A stretch of 64,000 bases of DNA from Desulfosporosinus shakirovi (GCF_020595055.1 NZ_JAJDOO010000023.1:19493-83492), one strand, 5' to 3'; shown: positions 43,370-53,530, numbered from the stretch's first letter. Notes: a model not told the origin generated them from the sequence alone. Numbers and translations are program-made.

Positions 43370-44296
43370 CTAGAAAATTGAATCAGTAAACAATCTCATC
43401 TTTTCAATGTATTCTCTAAACTCATCATATTTCTCCAAGAATCTTCTGATAATATCTATATACTGATTTCTGCTTAGGTGAGGACTCGAACACATTGAAC
43501 ATCTGCTAATCATGACTTCTCCTATAACTGGAACCTTAATAGTCCTAAATGTACTAGGTATACTTGTAAAATCGTTACTATGAGAGCAGCTAAACTCCTC
43601 ATATATGGAGATCAGATCATCCAATAAATCTTCAATTTTTCTATCAATGAAAATCCATTCCTCACCACTTTTAAACATAACTATCGTTTCAATAAAACTA
43701 TCAAATATTGTCGAATCAGTCCAATCAAATTCACTCAAGCGATTTACTCTTTTCATTGATTCAATAATTTTAATAATATCTATTGCTTGGTCATAATCGT
43801 ACTTTACACTTATCTTTTTAACTGAATTCTTAGGTAATTGTGCTTCTTCTATTTTTCTTAGCATAATCTCTTTCGCAATAGTGAATGTGGTCTCTTTTAT
43901 CCTTTTTAATAAATCGTTATCATTCTTGAAGTAGTAATACGAAATTTGGTTATTATCAATTTCTTCAATTAATTCCTTTGCATCACTTTCATTATTTTCA
44001 AGTTTTATGTAAATGTGTTTAGGTATATTAGTCTCTAAGGCTATTTGGAATTCTTCGTGAGTTCCTGAAATACCCTTTTCCGTTTTATTGCCATATTTGT
44101 TCTTAATTATAAATATGATGAAATCCGCATCAAAAATGTCTTTTCTATACGTCATTGCATCAACTGAAGGAGTCAGATTCTTTTCGTAAAGCATTGCCTC
44201 AGCACCAATACTTGAAAAAAATTCTTCGATTTTCGATCTTATATTTAAATTTTCACTTAGAGTAGAACTTAAAAATATCCTGGGTTTAAACATCAT
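43370..44296 (-). CDS. DUF4062-domain protein
   Basis: ATG at 44296 (AAGGGGTG upstream; the GTG nine bases earlier overlaps the site). The N-terminal ~100 residues (KPRIFLSSTLSENLNIRSKI, DADFIIFIIKNKYGNKTEKG, ISGTHEEFQIALETNIPKHI) match DUF4062, a Rossmann-like domain related to TIR/SLOG folds that often forms the sensor part of NTPase signalling proteins. The remaining ~200 residues are helical with a final C-x2-C pair (SRCSMCSSPHLS). It stands alone between the nuclease-like gene and gajB. It may be an NAD- or nucleotide-processing defence protein; this is inference. Confidence 0.7.
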   Translation of the reverse strand: MMFKPRIFLSSTLSENLNIRSKIEEFFSSIGAEAMLYEKNLTPSVDAMTYRKDIFDADFIIFIIKNKYGNKTEKGISGTHEEFQIALETNIPKHIYIKLENNESDAKELIEEIDNNQISYYYFKNDNDLLKRIKETTFTIAKEIMLRKIEEAQLPKNSVKKISVKYDYDQAIDIIKIIESMKRVNRLSEFDWTDSTIFDSFIETIVMFKSGEEWIFIDRKIEDLLDDLISIYEEFSCSHSNDFTSIPSTFRTIKVPVIGEVMISRCSMCSSPHLSRNQYIDIIRRFLEKYDEFREYIEKMRLFTDSIF

Positions 44297-44458
44297 ATAA
44301 AACACCCCTTATGAAAAATGGCTATAACCTTCCGTTCCTCGCAGAAAATGACTAAATTACTCTCGTCTCTATATAAATACCTCAAGATGATGTCACTGTC
44401 ACTACTCTTCACTCTTGGAGCAAAAGGCCGATTTACCTTAAGCTATATCATACAATTA

Positions 44459-46156
44459 TCAAACTCTAACTATATTAAAGATACTTCCTAATATTGACAA
44501 ATTACCTTTAGGCAATGATGGTATATTGATAAACAATCGTTTGATGGCCCTACTTACAGCTACATAGTTAATTCTATGTTCTTCTGGTATGCCTTTTAAA
44601 TCAGGGTTGAGAAGAAATGAAAGATCACTTTCCTCCGTTAGAATAAGTAATACATTTTCAAACTCATCCCCTTTGGCTTTGTGAATAGTCTTATGTCTAC
44701 TAACATCTTCGACAATCTTTACACATAAAGCCAATTGTTGATAACTATGTCCCTCATAAAAGGTTTTAGCTGCACCACTTGCTAGTCTTGAAATATCTGA
44801 TTTGATTTCATTTTTTACAATAGAATAAAAATCAAACAATGGTTTGTCTTTGAATTCTTCATACTTTTTCAGAAGTAAACAGATATGCCTCAAAGCCTCT
44901 TTTTTACCTTTATCTTCATCATCTTTATCTTTAAAAATTCGTTCAAGTTCTTTGATAGCATTTTTAAAATTTCTTTCACGGGCATATTCAGTAGCTTTTA
45001 AACAAGCAATAACCACTTTGCTCCTATAACCGTTGTTGTTACTCGATTTGTCTTTATCCGAAAGTTCTTCAATCAATTTATCATTAAATGAAGTTCCTCC
45101 AACTTCCTTCTTCATTGCATTCGAAGTAATATTAATTCTTGACAATGAATATATGGGTTCATTATTACTCATTTCTGTTGCTTTTTTAAGAGCAGTAATC
45201 ATCTCACCAACAATAATAACTGGAATTTCTCCATTCACATTTCTATATTTATTCTGGACAAGATCAACACGTACTAGATTCAATACATCAATGATTTGGT
45301 TTGTACTCCTCCTATTATCAGCCATTTCGTATTCCTCAATATTATGCAACATGAAAGAACCAAATTGTTGTGGTTCAGCACCTTGAAATCCATAGATTGA
45401 TTGAGCTTCATCACCAATTATTCCGACAATAGTTTCTCTCTCACCAATTAATTTCAAAATTGCAACTTGAATTGGATTTGTATCTTGAAACTCATCCACA
45501 AAGAAATATGGAAACTTCGATTGTAATACTTGTATTATAAATGGATGCTTTTTAATAAGTTGATAACTAAAAAAGAGGACATCATCATGATGAATCACAG
45601 CCTTTCCCCAAGCCATTTTTTTATACTCAAAATATGAATCATTTTTAATGTTATATCCTCCAACTCTTTGAGGATAATCAGGCTTTACAACTAGATCACC
45701 CGAATCATCAAATTTCCACCTTATTGCTCTAAAGGCTTTAACTAATAACTTGTCATCCGTAATTCTCTGTTGTCTAGTCTTAGCTTTCCATTCTCTCAAA
45801 AAAGAATAATTTGATAGAATTATGTCATCATGCCCATCTATCTCTGCCACTTTCAAACCATAATCGTCAACTAGAAAAGCAGCATAAGGTTTTACAATAT
45901 TCTTGTATAAAAAACTGTGAATCGTTGAAACTTCTACTTGTTCTGTAGAAGTCCCTAAACGGTTCAAAATTGTTTCAACAGCAATATTTGTGTAAGTAAT
46001 ACAAGCAACTTTACGGGTTTTCTCTAATCTTGTAGAGTGATGCAATACATTTTTAATATGTTCAACCAACCAATATGTCTTACCTGCACCAGGTCCCGCT
46101 GACACTCTAAAATGATTCTCAATAGCAATTAGTGTATCTGAATTTATCTGAATCAT
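44459..46156 (-). CDS. gajB: UvrD/PcrA-like helicase, Gabija GajB-like
   Basis: Second component of a Gabija-type defence system. Walker A SAGPGAGKTYW lies near the N-terminus, then the motif II-like FVDEFQDTNP (~220), GDEAQSIYGFQGAEPQQFG (~255, motif III of UvrD), and the C-terminal HKAKGDEFENVLLI and INYVAVSRAIKRLFI (motifs V/VI). ~565 residues, longer than the first described GajB (~490). The ATG at 46156 overlaps the gajA stop as ATGA; GTG or ATG starts six and twelve bases earlier are possible. In Gabija the helicase-like subunit is thought to be activated by DNA ends and to work with GajA. Confidence 0.78.
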   Translation of the reverse strand: MIQINSDTLIAIENHFRVSAGPGAGKTYWLVEHIKNVLHHSTRLEKTRKVACITYTNIAVETILNRLGTSTEQVEVSTIHSFLYKNIVKPYAAFLVDDYGLKVAEIDGHDDIILSNYSFLREWKAKTRQQRITDDKLLVKAFRAIRWKFDDSGDLVVKPDYPQRVGGYNIKNDSYFEYKKMAWGKAVIHHDDVLFFSYQLIKKHPFIIQVLQSKFPYFFVDEFQDTNPIQVAILKLIGERETIVGIIGDEAQSIYGFQGAEPQQFGSFMLHNIEEYEMADNRRSTNQIIDVLNLVRVDLVQNKYRNVNGEIPVIIVGEMITALKKATEMSNNEPIYSLSRINITSNAMKKEVGGTSFNDKLIEELSDKDKSSNNNGYRSKVVIACLKATEYARERNFKNAIKELERIFKDKDDEDKGKKEALRHICLLLKKYEEFKDKPLFDFYSIVKNEIKSDISRLASGAAKTFYEGHSYQQLALCVKIVEDVSRHKTIHKAKGDEFENVLLILTEESDLSFLLNPDLKGIPEEHRINYVAVSRAIKRLFINIPSLPKGNLSILGSIFNIVRV

Positions 46157-48201
46157 TGGCATATCCACTCTATCGCTTGTTTTATGTAATCAGGAACATT
46201 AAATTCTTTGTATTCTGTTGTTCCTTTTTTTGTTAGATTCTCATCTAACACATATGCTAATTCCAATGCATTTTCTCCTTTTCCAACTGAATTAAGATAT
46301 CGAGCAGCTATAATTGCCCTAGACTTATCATTATCAGTAAACGAAGTGTTTACGTTTATGCTATCGATAATTCTTTTGTTTTCATGGCTACCTCTCAACT
46401 TTGTTTCATAATCTGATATGGGTTTTTCATTTTCATATAATGACATAAGTTCTTTGATTTCTTCTTTATTACTCATTGAATCAGTTATCAATAATTCAAG
46501 TGAGGGATTATACAAAATCAAATCATATTCAAAGGTTTTTCCTTTGTCTACGTTTTGACTAAAAAAAACAATATTCGGATGAGTTGTAATTGGATATTTA
46601 TCTGCACTGGCATTGTTCTTATAATTATAAATCGTTCTATCTTGATTGTATTCAAATGGATAGCATTTTTCATAACTACCACCAGAGATTTTTTTTCTTT
46701 CTGGGTCTCTATCCGTTAGGCAAACAATTTTCTTGTTCAAAGCATCTGGCTTTTGGCTGTCAAACAAATGCAAGAAGTGATCAAAGAATCTCCCCCCTAC
46801 ATTTATTACTGCAATATGCTTTTCATCTAACGAAATACCTTCATATCTTGCCAGAATGGATATAAGTAATTGCTCTGAAATTCCTTCCACTAAAATCACC
46901 TTTTGTGCAAAAAGCATATCCGATTTGGTTGCATCTAAAAACCGTTGAACATATTTTTTACTTTTCCCATCGGAGGGAAATACCTTCCCAGGATATCCAA
47001 CTGTACTTTCTTCAGCCTCATTGTGTAAGCAAATCATCTCATCAAGAGAAACAGATGACGTAATATGAGTTGAGTGAGTAGAAACAAAAATTTGTCTTAC
47101 CTTTTTTTCTAATTTGTTCTTTTTCAAAAATCTTAAAAACTGATATTGCATTGCAGGGTGCAGATGTGCTTCGGGTTCTTCAATAGCCAAGATAGGGAAG
47201 ACTTTAGCATTGCTCCCTAAATACTTACCATCTGAATTTACTTGCATTTTTGATAAAAGCAAGGACATGAAAATCAAGTTATTATATCCTAGTCCATTAT
47301 GTGTAGCAGGTATTTTTACCCCACTTTCATATTCGACAATCAATTTTAGTGCCGAAAACATTTCAACGTCCGAGATGCTTCCTTCGAAATTAGGAATAGC
47401 GTTATTAAAAGATGCTCCTGTATTTTTTGCATATGATAAGATTTGTTCTTTACCTTCCGTCATTCTTCCCTGAAGGTCAATAAGTAAAGCATCTGCATTA
47501 TCAGAAAAATCCTGTTTTTTCGTTTTGATTTCTGCTTTTTTATCTCCCTCTGACTTACTTGTATCAGATTTAATTTCATAATCCATAAAAAAATCCAATA
47601 CACTTCTTAAAAGGGTATTTTTCCCAGTAAGCATGTCTCTCTCAACATCACGAATTGCATCTAAAAATTGAAAATCGAATTTTTGCAATGATTCACTATC
47701 AGCAACGGTTTGAGTTGTTGTATTTCCTCCCCATATTTTATATACATACAATCTTATAAAGTCGTGTTTTATTGTTTTCCAAGCTATATTTAAATCTGTA
47801 GCAGTATTAATCGCTTCTAAATAATTGGCTTTCTCTTTTTCAGGAAGAAAAAACTCATAGGTTAATAGTGCTTCATAGGGTTCTTCTAGCTTAGTAAGCC
47901 AATTTCCTACCGTAACTAAGTCATCGGAATTTAGGTCTTCTCCGATACTCTCATTTATCGTAATACTTATTCGGATTGTTGGTGAATTAGCTTTTAGATC
48001 GTCAAGTGAATTATGTTTATTGAAATCATCTACATCTAACCTCTTTGATCCTTGGGAATCAAGTACCAACCCTAATGCCTTAATTAAATTTGATTTACCC
48101 GCATTATTATGACCGATGATGACATTTACGCCATCATTAAATTCTATATCTTTAATATTAAAATTCCTGAAATTTTCTATTCTTATTTTGGATATGTACA
48201 T
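46153..48201 (-). CDS. gajA: OLD-family ATP-dependent nuclease, Gabija GajA-like
   Basis: 682 residues. ABC-type ATPase: IIGHNNAGKSNLIKAL (Walker A, ~27-42) and LAIEEPEAHLHP with STHSTHI (~335-375). TOPRIM nuclease: VILVEGISEQLL (~435, catalytic Glu), INVGGRFFDHFLHLFD (~462) and CLTDRDPE (~487). The VGG-x-F-x-H order is the same as in described GajA proteins, and a UvrD-like gene overlaps downstream. Known GajA is a nickase-like, nucleotide-inhibited endonuclease that acts when phage depletes NTPs. GGAGATGAAAGA precedes the ATG. An OLD class 2/UvrD pair outside Gabija remains possible. Confidence 0.8.
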   Translation of the reverse strand: MYISKIRIENFRNFNIKDIEFNDGVNVIIGHNNAGKSNLIKALGLVLDSQGSKRLDVDDFNKHNSLDDLKANSPTIRISITINESIGEDLNSDDLVTVGNWLTKLEEPYEALLTYEFFLPEKEKANYLEAINTATDLNIAWKTIKHDFIRLYVYKIWGGNTTTQTVADSESLQKFDFQFLDAIRDVERDMLTGKNTLLRSVLDFFMDYEIKSDTSKSEGDKKAEIKTKKQDFSDNADALLIDLQGRMTEGKEQILSYAKNTGASFNNAIPNFEGSISDVEMFSALKLIVEYESGVKIPATHNGLGYNNLIFMSLLLSKMQVNSDGKYLGSNAKVFPILAIEEPEAHLHPAMQYQFLRFLKKNKLEKKVRQIFVSTHSTHITSSVSLDEMICLHNEAEESTVGYPGKVFPSDGKSKKYVQRFLDATKSDMLFAQKVILVEGISEQLLISILARYEGISLDEKHIAVINVGGRFFDHFLHLFDSQKPDALNKKIVCLTDRDPERKKISGGSYEKCYPFEYNQDRTIYNYKNNASADKYPITTHPNIVFFSQNVDKGKTFEYDLILYNPSLELLITDSMSNKEEIKELMSLYENEKPISDYETKLRGSHENKRIIDSINVNTSFTDNDKSRAIIAARYLNSVGKGENALELAYVLDENLTKKGTTEYKEFNVPDYIKQAIEWICQ

Positions 48202-48330
48202 TCTTTCATCTCCACTTATTTTGTATTTTGTTCACATAAGAAGTAGCAATAAAGCTATCTCAAACAGTCCTCGAATGAAAGGTTGTTTTTTGTATACGGT
48301 TAAGGGGTTTACCTTGCCTGTGAAATTGCT

Positions 48331-48640
48331 CTAGTTCTAGAATTCAACACTTTTCCTGAACATTCCTGCAATAAATACAAATACTAGAAAAATATCCAGA
48401 ACTCAGTAATCGCTCTGGATGTGGAACTTCATTAATATATTCTTAATCTTCTAGGGTCTTGTTCATAGTCGGAAAGATTATTCTTGTGATCGATTCAGTC
48501 GCAGTCGTCAAATAACTTGCCGACGGATGAAGATGAGCGATTCAGTTATTGCTTCTAAATCCAATGTCAACTGCTGTAATGTCACCCCCACCCAATAGCA
48601 ATGAGGCTAAGAAGGGTGAATGAACCCTTCTTAGCCTCAT
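48331..48640 (-). promoter_or_regulatory. Conserved upstream region of gajA (shared motif and hairpin)
   Basis: On the minus strand ATTTATTGCAGGAAT, then TGTTGAATTCTAGAACTA ends ~130 bases before the gajA start (TGTTGAA at 48343-48349). Similarity to the region upstream of the FRG gene (53318-53530) continues over ~300 bases: CGTCAaAtAACTTGCCGA and CCACCCaATAGCAATGA are common. The far end is a perfect 17-bp hairpin (48601-48617 / 48624-48640). Confidence 0.55.
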
Positions 48641-48731
48641 AATCTACAACTCTTCTGTGGAATGTGTTCCGCTTCATTCCTAACTCCATAGCCCGACTGC
48701 TGTAGCTCCATCTCTTTCACTCGATAATAAT

Positions 48732-49331
48732 CTATTGAACAACACTAAACATCCTGTTAAACTTTTCTCTTTCGTCTATATTACCTACATCTTTTAGTAA
48801 AGAGATATATCGATTAAAATCATTCCTAATCTCGTTTAAAAATCTTTTAGGATTAATTATTATCGTTCCAGTTTGCGAAAAATCGATTGGGTGTTCAGAT
48901 TCATTACTAATAATTACTTGTCCACCACTCATACCGTTATGGAATAGACCACACCTAACTTGTTTGTAAAAATCATTTAATTTTTCGTCATCTACAGAAA
49001 GCGAAAAAATTCTCTCTAGACCTCTCTTAAAGAAATCCCTACTATTCCGTTCACTAGTTTCACCAGCAATATATTGTTGAACTCCCTCGATATAGGAAGC
49101 ACTAATCATTATAACAACAAAACCATTATTTTCTCCTCTTAGTAGCCTTGAACCTCGATCTAAAAACCATCCCTTAACTTGTCTTTTGTAAATCTTAATT
49201 TTGTCATCTATATTATTTGGGTCGAGATATTCATTCCTTTTTTCATCGTAGATTTCAGGAATGTCCTCATTCATATGACCATGAATTTTTGGAGCTAAAT
49301 AAACAGGGTAATTTCTAAGCCTTTTTGGCAT
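48732..49331 (-). CDS. HEPN-like protein, putative ribonuclease
   Basis: 199 residues. The sequence FYKQVRCGLFHNGMSGG (~123-139) contains R-x4-H, the catalytic signature of HEPN ribonucleases and toxins, in a helical context with preceding GVQQYIAGETSERNSRDFFK. AAGGAGAGTGG precedes the ATG. It lies between the GmrSD-like gene and gajA, with separate terminators. HEPN proteins usually pair with a nucleotidyltransferase or act as abortive-infection RNases; no MNT partner is next to it. Confidence 0.6.
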   Translation of the reverse strand: MPKRLRNYPVYLAPKIHGHMNEDIPEIYDEKRNEYLDPNNIDDKIKIYKRQVKGWFLDRGSRLLRGENNGFVVIMISASYIEGVQQYIAGETSERNSRDFFKRGLERIFSLSVDDEKLNDFYKQVRCGLFHNGMSGGQVIISNESEHPIDFSQTGTIIINPKRFLNEIRNDFNRYISLLKDVGNIDEREKFNRMFSVVQ

Positions 49332-49432
49332 TATACTTCCACTCTCCTTATAAATTTGGAATAAATCTAATTGTTTAACCCCTCCATCGTAAACAAAGAT
49401 GAGGCAATTTATGTCCCTCGATTACTCTTAGT

Positions 49433-51174
49433 TTAACTTAACTCGCTTTTCAACTTGCTTATTAGCAATTTTTCACGTTCATTCATGAAAATAAGAAAAT
49501 TCGGGAAAGTTAGGTCAACAGTCGGTATATAGTGCTTGGACTTAAAGTCTTTTTTATCTTGCTCAGTTTTGTATGTTTCTTTTAACCAGACCTCGAACTC
49601 CTTGTCTCTCTTTTCTATATTCGGAATAGCTTCAAGCAGCTGAAGGTTTGCCATGGAATTGCAAAATGAGATACACAAGTCGATATCTTCATCAGCAACC
49701 TTTTTATTTCGAAGCTTTCGTTGTGTAAAGAGGCTCTTCGGAAAAATATGATCTATATGGAAATGGTTGCTGAAATCAAAAGATGGATAAAGCAAAGAAA
49801 ATGTTGCTAATACATCTCCGTTCCCATATTTAACAATCATAATATTTGTAATATCCTCATCCGAAAATACAATAGTTTTATTTGTTCCTTTGAATTTTTC
49901 AATTATTGCTTCAAGCGGGAAACCGCTGTCATGGTTGCTCTGAATAATGTCGCTAATTGGTCGCAAAACATTATCAGGCTGACCCCCAAATACTTTCTTC
50001 AATAAGGAAAGCACTATCCATTTCTTTATTTTCTTTCTATCCTCAGCCCTTGATGTTGAAGTTACAAAGCTATGAGGTGAGCCAATGGTCTGTAAATAGT
50101 AGGCGATCGGAATTATCGCGTTATTAGCCGCTAGGGTTTCTCTACTATATCCAAAGCTCGAAACCAAATTCACAGCCAATCTTATCGCTTTGGTTAGGTT
50201 GTCCCAGTTCTGTTCAATTTTTAACATATTTGCTTTATTAAAGTTATCAACTTTAAATGCAATGTTTTTTAATCCGCTCAACACTAAGGAAGCTTTTAAT
50301 ACAAAGTCCTTTGAGAAATTAAAACCTGCACCGATTCCGTTGATCTCATCGACAAACTCATTTATTTCTTCACGTGCATCCTTCGTCTGCCATTGAGCCG
50401 TTGCAATTGACAAAAGTAAATCTGAATAGCTTAAAGTCGTGCCACCGCTATTAACTCTGATGAAGATATTTAGCACCTTGTCCAGTTCTTCACTTTTTTC
50501 AAGATAATAGCTTATGGTCGGTTTACTATGAATTACTTTGTAAAGCTGTGAAAGGGCTTTGTTTGCAAATATGGTTTTATCTTTGGTGTATTCAGTAAAA
50601 GAAATTTTTTCAAGCAAAAACTCAGTAACATTCTCTAGCTCTGGCATATCAAGCATGTCGCCAACCCGCAACCAGTAATGTTCTTTATCGTTTATCGCAT
50701 CCTCAGATGTTAGGAACTGGAAATCATATTTCATATCTTCCTCACTCGACTCTGCGACAATATTCAAGTATAGATACCTCTTCGGATATGCCAACGGATT
50801 ATCCCATCTTTTATACGGTAGTTTATAAGCAAAGCTTCCTTTCAAAGCAATGTATATCGATGTTAGCCTTTGTTGACCATCCAGAACAGCAACGATATCG
50901 TCATCGCCTTTTAGGTCTGCTTTCGGATTGTGTCTTTTATCTTTTTCATGATATTCCCTTAGAAACTCATAGAAACCGTAATCTTGTCTACGTTCTTTTG
51001 ATACCTTCCAAAATAAAAAGAGCTTATAGGATAATCTCTCATTAGGCTGTCAAATAGCATCTCAATTTGATAGGTATCCCATACAAATTCCCTTTGAATC
51101 GCAGGAAGAAGATATTTTTTCGAGTGTATCTCCTTTACAATTTCATTGATCGTTAAAGCTGTTTGATATGACAT
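49433..51174 (-). pseudogene. DUF262-DUF1524 (GmrSD-like) type IV restriction gene broken by a frameshift
   Basis: The start codon at 51174 (AGAGGGG upstream) begins a DUF262 N-terminus (YLLPAIQREFVWDTYQIEML, then FDSLMRDYPISSF). The frame then fails at a run of five A (51015-51019, T5 on the coding strand). One extra T would restore ...SSFLFWKVSKERRQDYGFYE... and lead without a stop into VAVLDGQQRLTSIYIAL, the DGQQR catalytic loop of DUF262. From there the frame continues to the HNH core FHIDHIFPKSLF of DUF1524 and the stop at 49433. The reconstructed protein is ~580 residues, normal for a single-chain GmrSD homologue that cuts modified DNA. Sequencing error, phase variation or true inactivation cannot be separated here. 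Confidence 0.85.
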
Positions 51175-51298
51175 ATTTTCAAGAACCCCTCTCGCTTTTT
51201 TCTATTTGTTAATCATCATTAAAAAAGATAAATAGCATTAAAATATTTCAGCATAACACTGAGACATCCATTTTCATGTTTAATTTCAATCACCTTAC

Positions 51299-51727
51299 TC
51301 ACTTAATCTCAACTTCACCTTCACCCAATGTTTCTCCAGAAAGTTTGCAAATCGCAACTCTATACTTTCCTTTCTCAGTAAAATTGAACCCAAAATGGTA
51401 TACTCCCCACTTAGGATCAACATCTACATCCTCACGGTGGTAGACACTTTCTGCTGTTCCAGTTCTATAAATTGTAACTTGAAGTTTTGATACTTCAAAA
51501 GCGGAAGATGCTTGTAAAGTTACTTCAACCTTACCCGAATTGAATATAATCCCCGTATTAATAGGGGTTATTTTTTCGTCAACTTTCTCACTAAATACTA
51601 ATCTAGGTTGTCGCTGTGGTTGCGAAGAAACAGGTGAACTGGTTCTATTACACCCAACGGAAGAAAAAACGGATAAACTAATGAGAAGGAAAGCGAAAAG
51701 AACCAATGAGTTCCTAACCTTTTTCAA
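51299..51727 (-). CDS. Small lipoprotein with Ig-like domain
   Basis: 142 residues. Signal sequence MKKVRNSLVLFAFLLISLSV, then FSSVGC with a lipobox-like cysteine at ~26, a Ser/Gln/Pro-rich linker, and a beta-rich domain (GKVEVTLQASSAFEVSKLQV, KYRVAICKLSGETLGEGEVE). Probably membrane-anchored outside the cell. It has no visible link to the defence genes around it. Confidence 0.65.
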   Translation of the reverse strand: MKKVRNSLVLFAFLLISLSVFSSVGCNRTSSPVSSQPQRQPRLVFSEKVDEKITPINTGIIFNSGKVEVTLQASSAFEVSKLQVTIYRTGTAESVYHREDVDVDPKWGVYHFGFNFTEKGKYRVAICKLSGETLGEGEVEIK

Positions 51728-51806
51728 CTAATATTCCTCCCAAAATGGCGAATATTAGTTAGTTGTTACACAAGTAAAAAGTTAGGGCGTTATTAGCCGT
51801 TCTAGC

Positions 51807-51867
51807 AAAGCGATACCGCTCCTCTAAATTAAGATATCAGCTTAATTTAGAGGAGCGGTATCGCTTT
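51807..51867. terminator. Very strong bidirectional hairpin
   Basis: 27-bp perfect stem (51807-51833 / 51841-51867, starting AAAGCGATACCGCTCC) with a seven-base loop and short A/T tracts outside. It lies 14 bases after the stop of the FRG gene. Confidence 0.8.
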
Positions 51868-51880
51868 TATATCCTACTAG

Positions 51881-53185
51881 CTAATATTTACCTTTAATAT
51901 AATCAGCAACATCATCAATTTCTGGAAAAAGAGTCGCTTTATTGATGGAATAGGCATTTAATACATCAATAAATTTCCGTTTACTTTCAACAATGAAAAC
52001 CTGCCGTTTTCCATTGATCGCATTGTATCGTAAATCATTGACATCAAGATGTCTATAATCTATAGATAAACCACACAATATAAACGATCCATCTTGCTTC
52101 AATATCCTATTATTATTTTTGAGTGGTAAGACAATTCGACTGTGCAGCAAATCCTCTTTTATAATTTGATCCTTAAATGCAGGCTTTTCAGTTTTCACCT
52201 CATGCAATAACCGTTGCACATTTTTGTTAAAATCATCCTGGGCCAGACTTTCTATAGCATAGTTATATATCTCTTGTTGTTTTTCATATTCAAATAAAGG
52301 CAAACTAGCTAATATTGATATTGTATCACTTTGAGGGTATTTAATTTCACGATCATCAACTGAAAAAATAACAATTTCTCCATAGGACTCATGATTATTT
52401 TCACAAGCGAAATATAATGCTACTAAAGGATTCCGCGTAATATCCAATAATCTTGTGGGCAATCCATAATGTTGCATTTCTACAAGGTATTCAAGATGTG
52501 ACTTCATTTTTTCAAAATTGCTAGGACAGTTAATAATTAGTTCATTATACATTTTTCGTTCGTTTCTATGCCAGTTTTCTTTACGCATTAATGAAGGAAG
52601 TAAAATATAATTTGCTTCTGAATGTCCTCGATAAAACAAAGTTTTTCCTATTGAATACATTTCTTCAATATTTTTGTAGAAATCTTCAATAGAACCAATA
52701 AATTTCAGGTCTACCTTAGAGCTTAGATAAGCGATCCCTTTAGAAATCTCAATCTCGTCTGAAAACTGATATCTTTCTATTAACAACTTAATCAGTTCAT
52801 GGGTAGCTTCTAATCGAGCATTATCATTGTTGAGCGACTTGAAAATCCAATTAACTAAAGCCTGTGCTTCTATTAGTTTCATATCATCAGGTATTTTGTA
52901 ATTCTGCATTTGAGGCTGCAAAAATCCATTTAAAACCGCGGCAATATTCTCCTTTTCGGAATAACCATTTTTATACAGATTTATTATTGGAGAGTCGATG
53001 TCCCTTAACTTTTGTTGAATTAACTCTTCACTAATTTTACTATATATATAAATGTTCATATCACAATATCCATCAGAAATCAGTTTATCTCCACATACTA
53101 AATAGAACGCCTTCTCTACAAATGGATTCGTATATATGTCATCAAAAAAGTAATTAAAGAAGAAGAAGAAAGCAATCGCCCCCAT
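51881..53185 (-). CDS. FRG-domain protein
   Basis: 434 residues. The FRG core lies at about residues 185-265: TLFYRGHSEANYILLPSLMR, then EMQHYGLPTRLLDITRNPL and VALYFACEN. FRG domains are found in phage-defence and anti-plasmid genes and may process nucleotides or nucleic acid; the biochemical activity is not established. The ~180-residue N-terminus is unrecognised and begins with a phenylalanine-rich stretch. There is no clear ribosome site before the ATG, so an internal start is possible. The upstream region resembles that of gajA. Confidence 0.8.
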   Translation of the reverse strand: MGAIAFFFFFNYFFDDIYTNPFVEKAFYLVCGDKLISDGYCDMNIYIYSKISEELIQQKLRDIDSPIINLYKNGYSEKENIAAVLNGFLQPQMQNYKIPDDMKLIEAQALVNWIFKSLNNDNARLEATHELIKLLIERYQFSDEIEISKGIAYLSSKVDLKFIGSIEDFYKNIEEMYSIGKTLFYRGHSEANYILLPSLMRKENWHRNERKMYNELIINCPSNFEKMKSHLEYLVEMQHYGLPTRLLDITRNPLVALYFACENNHESYGEIVIFSVDDREIKYPQSDTISILASLPLFEYEKQQEIYNYAIESLAQDDFNKNVQRLLHEVKTEKPAFKDQIIKEDLLHSRIVLPLKNNNRILKQDGSFILCGLSIDYRHLDVNDLRYNAINGKRQVFIVESKRKFIDVLNAYSINKATLFPEIDDVADYIKGKY

Positions 53186-53317
53186 TATTATTTATTGTGA
53201 TTTGTAATGAACTCCCAATTTATTGACAAAATAGTTTCTAAATTATTTCGTAATAATGTTTTGAATAGAAACCGACTTTTATATTTGGATAAGTTCGCAC
53301 ATATAACTGAACCTTTT

Positions 53318-53530
53318 TCTATTATTCAACAATTTTTGTAGATATTCCTGCAATAAATATAAGTATTACAAAATATCTCAGAAAGAATTAAATTGTAACA
53401 CTCTCAATCGTCATACAACTTGCCGATGGGTGTGTATCTACTCTGACCATAGTTGTAATACTGATAAGGTCTAATCAGTCTTAATGCACCCCACCCATAG
53501 CAATGAAAAAAGAAGAGGCAAGGGAATCCC
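53318..53530 (-). promoter_or_regulatory. Conserved upstream region of the FRG gene
   Basis: On the minus strand TATTTATTGCAGGAATAT, then TGTTGAATAATAGAA (TGTTGAA at 53325-53331), 140 bases before the FRG start codon. Farther out it shares CGTCAtAcAACTTGCCGA and CCACCCATAGCAATGA with the gajA upstream region. Confidence 0.55.

Noticed and set aside
53223..53260. TTGACA-N22-TAATAA as a plus-strand promoter
   Set aside because: The spacing is too long for a sigma-A promoter and no plus-strand gene follows.
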